Positions 60,755 to 64,000 of a stretch of DNA of 64,000 nucleotides are shown piece after piece. Below the pieces are notes generated by a model, which was not told the origin of the DNA, did no database searches, and saw only the letters and a program-made list of their open reading frames with translations. Positions within the stretch are counted from its first letter, which is position 1; the number at the start of each line of letters is the position of its first letter. Made by a program: the position numbers and the translations under genes. The DNA is from JANMZO01 sp963763135 (GTDB lineage Bacteria; Actinomycetota; Acidimicrobiia; Acidimicrobiales; JANYDT01): the NCBI GenBank assembly GCA_963763135.1, contig CAVXNJ010000004.1, positions 1,054,001 to 1,118,000 on the forward strand, read 5' to 3'.

Positions 60755-62050
60755 ATGGTGTCGAACAGCGCGCTTGTGATCGGTGGAGGCCCCGCCGGGC
60801 TCATGGCAGCGGAAGTTCTCGCTCTCGAAGGAAACCACGTCGTCGTCGTCGACCGAATGCGCACTCCCGGACGCAAATTCACGCTGGCCGGCCGAGGCGG
60901 GCTGAACTTGACCCACTCCGAGCAGCCTGAGGCCTTCCTGGCCCGTTACGACCCGACCGACGCACGGCTTGAGCGTGCCATCCGGCAGTTCTCACCGAAA
61001 GCGCTCCGGGCATGGGCGGCCGAGCTCGGCGAAGGCACTTTTGAGGGGACCAGCGGACGCATCTTCCCCGATTCCTTCGGCGCTACCCCTCTTTTGCGGT
61101 CGTGGCTGGATCGCCTCGGCCGGCTCGGCGTTTCGTTCGAGCGCCAGCTCCGTTGGACGGGTTGGACGGTTGCGGATGGAGCTGACTCCGTCGGACCGCC
61201 GATCGTCCACCACTTCCTCCATGAACGTACCGGTGCCCCGTCTGACCTCCGGGCCGACGTCAGCGTCATCGCGCTCGGTGGGGCAAGTTGGCCCGGCACG
61301 GGCAGCGACGGTTCCTGGGTTGAACTGTTCGAGGCTCACGACATAAAAGTTGATCCTCTTGTTCCGTCCAACTGTGGATACCGCGTCGCCTGGTCCGAAC
61401 ACTTCCGCTCGAAGCATGCCGGCAAACCATTGAAGAACGTCGCAATTTCGGTGTCGGGCGAACACCGGCGCGGCGAACTGATGATTACGGAAGCCGGTCT
61501 GGAGGGCGGCTTGATGTATGCGATCGGTTCAACGCTCCGATCTGCAGCCAAAAACGGTGAAGGCGTGGAAGCTGAACTTGATCTGCGCGCTGATGTTTCC
61601 GTGAAAAGCCTCGCAAAAAGCCTGTCGTCGCCCCGCGGTTCGCAAAGCATGAGCACCTGGCTGCAAAAGCGGGCGCACCTGTCAACCGCAGCGATAGCAC
61701 TGCTTCGGGAATGCTGCGCCGAACTCCCCAACGAATCGGGCGAGCTGGCTCGGCTGATCAAACAGGTCCCGTTGTACTTCGAAGGGCCGGCCCCGATCGC
61801 ACGGGCGATATCCACGGCCGGCGGAATCAATTTCGACGAGCTCGATGACCGTTTCATGCTCGTGAAGGCCCCCGGTGTGTTTGTCGCCGGAGAGATGCTG
61901 AACTGGGACGCGCCGACCGGCGGCTACCTGCTGCAGGCGAGCATGAGCACTGGACGCGCTGCAGGTCGTGGCGCGGCCGACTGGTTGCAGTCGAACGCAG
62001 GAGGCGACATTCCGCGATCCCTCGATGACCCGCAACCAGCCGAGGTTTGA
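60755..62050 (+). CDS. FAD/NAD(P)-dependent oxidoreductase, TIGR03862 family (BaiN/RdsA-like)
   Basis: 431 aa. N-terminal dinucleotide-binding ALVIGGGPAGLMAAEVLA, then RKFTLAGRGGLNLTHSEQ, VIALGGASWPGTGSDG and a C-terminal GVFVAGEMLNWDAPTGGYLLQASMSTG, all typical of this HI0933-like flavoprotein family. Function is not fixed for most members. Divergent from the ATL gene. An ATG at 60755 is chosen; a leaderless GTG at 60758 is possible because TAGGTT lies directly upstream. Confidence 0.9.
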   Translation: MVSNSALVIGGGPAGLMAAEVLALEGNHVVVVDRMRTPGRKFTLAGRGGLNLTHSEQPEAFLARYDPTDARLERAIRQFSPKALRAWAAELGEGTFEGTSGRIFPDSFGATPLLRSWLDRLGRLGVSFERQLRWTGWTVADGADSVGPPIVHHFLHERTGAPSDLRADVSVIALGGASWPGTGSDGSWVELFEAHDIKVDPLVPSNCGYRVAWSEHFRSKHAGKPLKNVAISVSGEHRRGELMITEAGLEGGLMYAIGSTLRSAAKNGEGVEAELDLRADVSVKSLAKSLSSPRGSQSMSTWLQKRAHLSTAAIALLRECCAELPNESGELARLIKQVPLYFEGPAPIARAISTAGGINFDELDDRFMLVKAPGVFVAGEMLNWDAPTGGYLLQASMSTGRAAGRGAADWLQSNAGGDIPRSLDDPQPAEV

Positions 62051-62380
62051 CGACCACAGGTCACGCGGTGGATATGCCCGCGAAACGTGACCCTCGTGGC
62101 GTGAACGGCGTCAGCCTCTCGACCCCGCACAAACCCATGCCCGAATCCGCCGCGACCACACTGATTCCAAAGAAACTGATATCGAAGACTTCGGCCGAAC
62201 TCGAAAGTTCTGGCATCCGGTGGCGTTGAGCACGGAACTAAGCGCGCATCCGATCCGGGTTTGGCTTCTCGGAGAACCGTGGGCACTTGTCCGGCTGCCC
62301 GACGTGAGGTGTTCGCTACCCGAGTCCGATGTCCGCACGCGCTTTATAGGCCCGGGGCGCGGCTCGGCGAGGCGGAACCT
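62051..62380. other. Gene-free region between convergent flavoprotein and GNAT-CNB genes
   Basis: 330 bp. No credible coding frame, terminator hairpin or repeat was recognised on either strand. Confidence 0.4.
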
Positions 62381-63502
62381 TCAGGCTTGTCCGGTAGAGC
62401 CGATGGCTCGACTGTGTTGGCGCATCAGGCGTTCTGCGAGCGTGGCAGCAAGGTTTCGCATCAGCGTCGAGGCGACGCCCGGCGATGATGCCATCACCCG
62501 ATCCAGCGTGCGATCCGAAATGGCGAGAACCCGCACGTTCGTTGCCGCGATCAGATCCGCGGTGCGGGCTCGTCCGAGCAGGAACGCGAATTCGCCGGTG
62601 AGTTCACCGGGACCCACGATGGCCACCAACTGTCCGTCTCGCTGGACCTCCACGACACCCTCGAGCACCGCGTAGAGGGTCTTCGACGCATGATCGGATC
62701 GGGCCAGGGCATCGCCGGCCGAGCACTCGATGACGAGCGCCTTCGCCAGCAGACTCTTGACCTCGTCTTCGCTGAGCCCCTCGAAAAGCGTGTGCCCTCC
62801 CTCGGCAGCCCGGCGGTACTCGGCGAGTGTCTGCTCCTCGTCGACGTCGGTGCCCACCGATCGCGCCCCGCCGTCGGAGATGAGTGCTACGACGTCATCG
62901 GGGCACCGCGGGTAGTCAGCAGGAAGAAGTGAGCAGAGGTACGAACCGATACTGTCGAGATAGGGACGGTCGCTCACCGCCAGCACGAGTGGAATGAGCA
63001 CGCCACTCGTCGCGTGTCCGATCACGGATTTGTAGCTTCGAAAGCCGATCGACCGGTAGAACGGCATGAGATGCGGTTCGCAGTCGCAGAACGCGAGGTG
63101 GATCCGATTCTCGATGCCGAACCGGGCGACCTCCAGGAGGAGGAGACCAGCGCAAGCGCCGCCCCGCTCTTCCGGGGTGACGATGAAGCGACTCAGAATC
63201 GCCATCTGCTCGGGCGCCATCGACTTTTCGAACGGCGCAACTCCGAACAACTCGCGGTTCTCGTCCGACACCGGGCCGTCGGCGAGCCAGTTCGCCCGGA
63301 GGGTCCCGAGAACCTCCCCGCCACGTTCGACGTAGAACAGCCTCGCCGTAGCATCGTCGGCATCGAAAAGCGTCTTGCGCTCGTGGTCGCACAACTCGGG
63401 GAGCAGATGCTGCTGCTCCCAATACGTCTCGTATCGGAACCGGAAGATGCGGTCGCGTTCCTCCTCGGTCGTAGCCTCCCGGACCTGCATGCGAGCTTTC
63501 AC
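62381..63502 (-). CDS. GNAT/acyltransferase domain fused to a C-terminal cyclic-nucleotide-binding domain
   Basis: 373 aa from GTG 63502 with AAGGAGG a few bases upstream (ATG at 63490 possible). Residues ~1-180: GNAT-like acyltransferase, N-terminus of the FeeM/long-chain acyl type (EERDRIFRFRYETYWEQQ), with VTPEERGGACAGLLLLEVARFG near the acyl-CoA loop. Residues ~240-360: cyclic-nucleotide-binding domain, with phosphate-binding cassette GELTGEFAFLLGRARTADL, including the Arg that binds the cyclic phosphate. Likely cAMP-controlled acylation. Mycobacterial Pat has the same two activities with the CNB domain first. Confidence 0.85.
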   Translation of the reverse strand: MKARMQVREATTEEERDRIFRFRYETYWEQQHLLPELCDHERKTLFDADDATARLFYVERGGEVLGTLRANWLADGPVSDENRELFGVAPFEKSMAPEQMAILSRFIVTPEERGGACAGLLLLEVARFGIENRIHLAFCDCEPHLMPFYRSIGFRSYKSVIGHATSGVLIPLVLAVSDRPYLDSIGSYLCSLLPADYPRCPDDVVALISDGGARSVGTDVDEEQTLAEYRRAAEGGHTLFEGLSEDEVKSLLAKALVIECSAGDALARSDHASKTLYAVLEGVVEVQRDGQLVAIVGPGELTGEFAFLLGRARTADLIAATNVRVLAISDRTLDRVMASSPGVASTLMRNLAATLAERLMRQHSRAIGSTGQA

Positions 63503-63826
63503 ACCGCCTCCTTCGGGTCTCGCCGTGCCGGCTTGCGCAGCCGGTGCCCGCCCGTGCTGCGGTATCCGGTTCTGATCAGGCGCGTCGTCGCCGAGTGTAA
63601 AAGTACGCCGCCTGGACGCAATTGCGTCGTGTCCATATCGTCCTCACTCCGTCTCTGAAGTCGTGAACGCGAACGTAGTCGATGGCAAGACATTTGGCCC
63701 GGGCGAGCGGCACGTGCGCTCGCCTTCAATGAATCACTCGCCCCTGACGCTTCGAGGTTCCTTGAAAGTTACGAATGTGAGTCCGGTTCGTGCGTTTCGA
63801 ACGGTCGCCGTACAACCGTCGGAGCC
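63503..63826. other. Upstream region of the GNAT-CNB gene
   Basis: 324 bp between two leftward genes. Contains the promoter of the GNAT-CNB gene by position; no clear motif beyond its AAGGAGG site and no credible gene. Confidence 0.4.
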
Positions 63827-64000
63827 TTACCCCTTGACGAAGTAATCAGCCATCAGCCGACGCCATGACAGGGACAGGCGATCCGCCCTCGTATGCACCT
63901 CAAACGTTGGATCGAGGTTCAGTTCCATCGTCGTGAAGCGCTCAAGAATGTTCAGGTCCTCCAGAAGGATCACATCTTCGTCGTCAGCCACCTTCTGAAT
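63827..64000 (-). CDS. C-terminal end of an unidentified protein, cut by the window edge
   Basis: 57 residues in an open minus-strand frame ending TAA at 63827-63829. The tail includes DDEDVILLEDLNILERF and RRLMADYFVKG, acidic first and basic last. The rest lies beyond base 64000. No domain recognised from this piece. Confidence 0.6.
   Translation of the reverse strand: MQKVADDEDVILLEDLNILERFTTMELNLDPTFEVHTRADRLSLSWRRLMADYFVKG

Overview
The window is high-GC bacterial DNA that reads as Actinomycetota. The complete Pup-proteasome locus (arc/mpa, dop, pup, prcB, prcA, pafA, pafBC), followed by tat genes and a HelY-type helicase, is the gene order known from mycobacteria. A MarP-like protease, a DUF4193 protein and a TrmI methyltransferase agree with this. 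The deviations from mycobacterial gene content suggest a deep-branching class such as Acidimicrobiia; that placement is inference. No rRNA, tRNA, phage, insertion sequence or CRISPR array was seen. Most of the window is ordinary chromosomal housekeeping.

Layout. 1-4.3 kb: 3' part of a LacZ-type beta-galactosidase, a LOG-family protein and an L,D-transpeptidase. 4.7-8.9 kb: transketolase, transaldolase and a two-domain rhodanese. 9-14.7 kb: a GT39 membrane glycosyltransferase, a FIST protein, a TetR regulator and a frameshifted PBP4-type D,D-carboxypeptidase. 14.7-16.5 kb: a Lon-N-domain protein and three small membrane-associated proteins. 16.7-28.8 kb: trmI, marP, ferredoxin and the whole pupylation/proteasome system. 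28.9-36.3 kb: signal peptidase I, GDPD, a zinc-ribbon protein, tatA/B, tatC, and a HelY helicase with an extra DAG-kinase-like C-terminal domain. A 58-codon PIG-L deacetylase stub lies just after it. 36.6-39.1 kb: a double-domain ThyX-like protein and a LysM lytic transglycosylase. 39.3-43.4 kb: nitrogen-control operon amtB-glnB-glnD with a GlnR-like site. 43.4-50.1 kb: sbcD, sbcC, a DUF4193 protein, a Lys/Ala-rich protein, a GNAT and a Nudix. 50.2-55 kb: a two-component system divergent from an exported-protein/ApbE/ferric-reductase-like cluster. 55-64 kb: crotonase, a low-complexity protein, an alpha/beta hydrolase, argJ, trhO, an alkyltransferase-like protein, a flavoprotein and a GNAT plus cyclic-nucleotide-binding fusion.

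How the genes work together. The proteasome cluster is self-contained: Dop deamidates the C-terminal Gln of Pup, PafA ligates Pup to lysines, ARC unfolds pupylated proteins into the PrcAB core, and PafBC is the linked DNA-damage regulator. AmtB/PII/GlnD form an ammonium sensing circuit. Signal peptidase, Tat, L,D-transpeptidase, PBP4 and lytic transglycosylase serve the envelope.

The most unusual features are structural. (1) Short tandem repeats repeatedly sit on or just after stop codons and often duplicate the stop itself (lacZ, rhodanese, arc, pafA, helY, DUF4193, histidine kinase, apbE). (2) About ten transcription units have a TANNNT hexamer 6-9 nt before the start codon, implying leaderless mRNAs. 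(3) There are gene-level oddities: the dacB frameshift, the PIG-L stub, the helY-DAGK fusion, and a GNAT-CNB protein with domains in reverse order compared with mycobacterial Pat.
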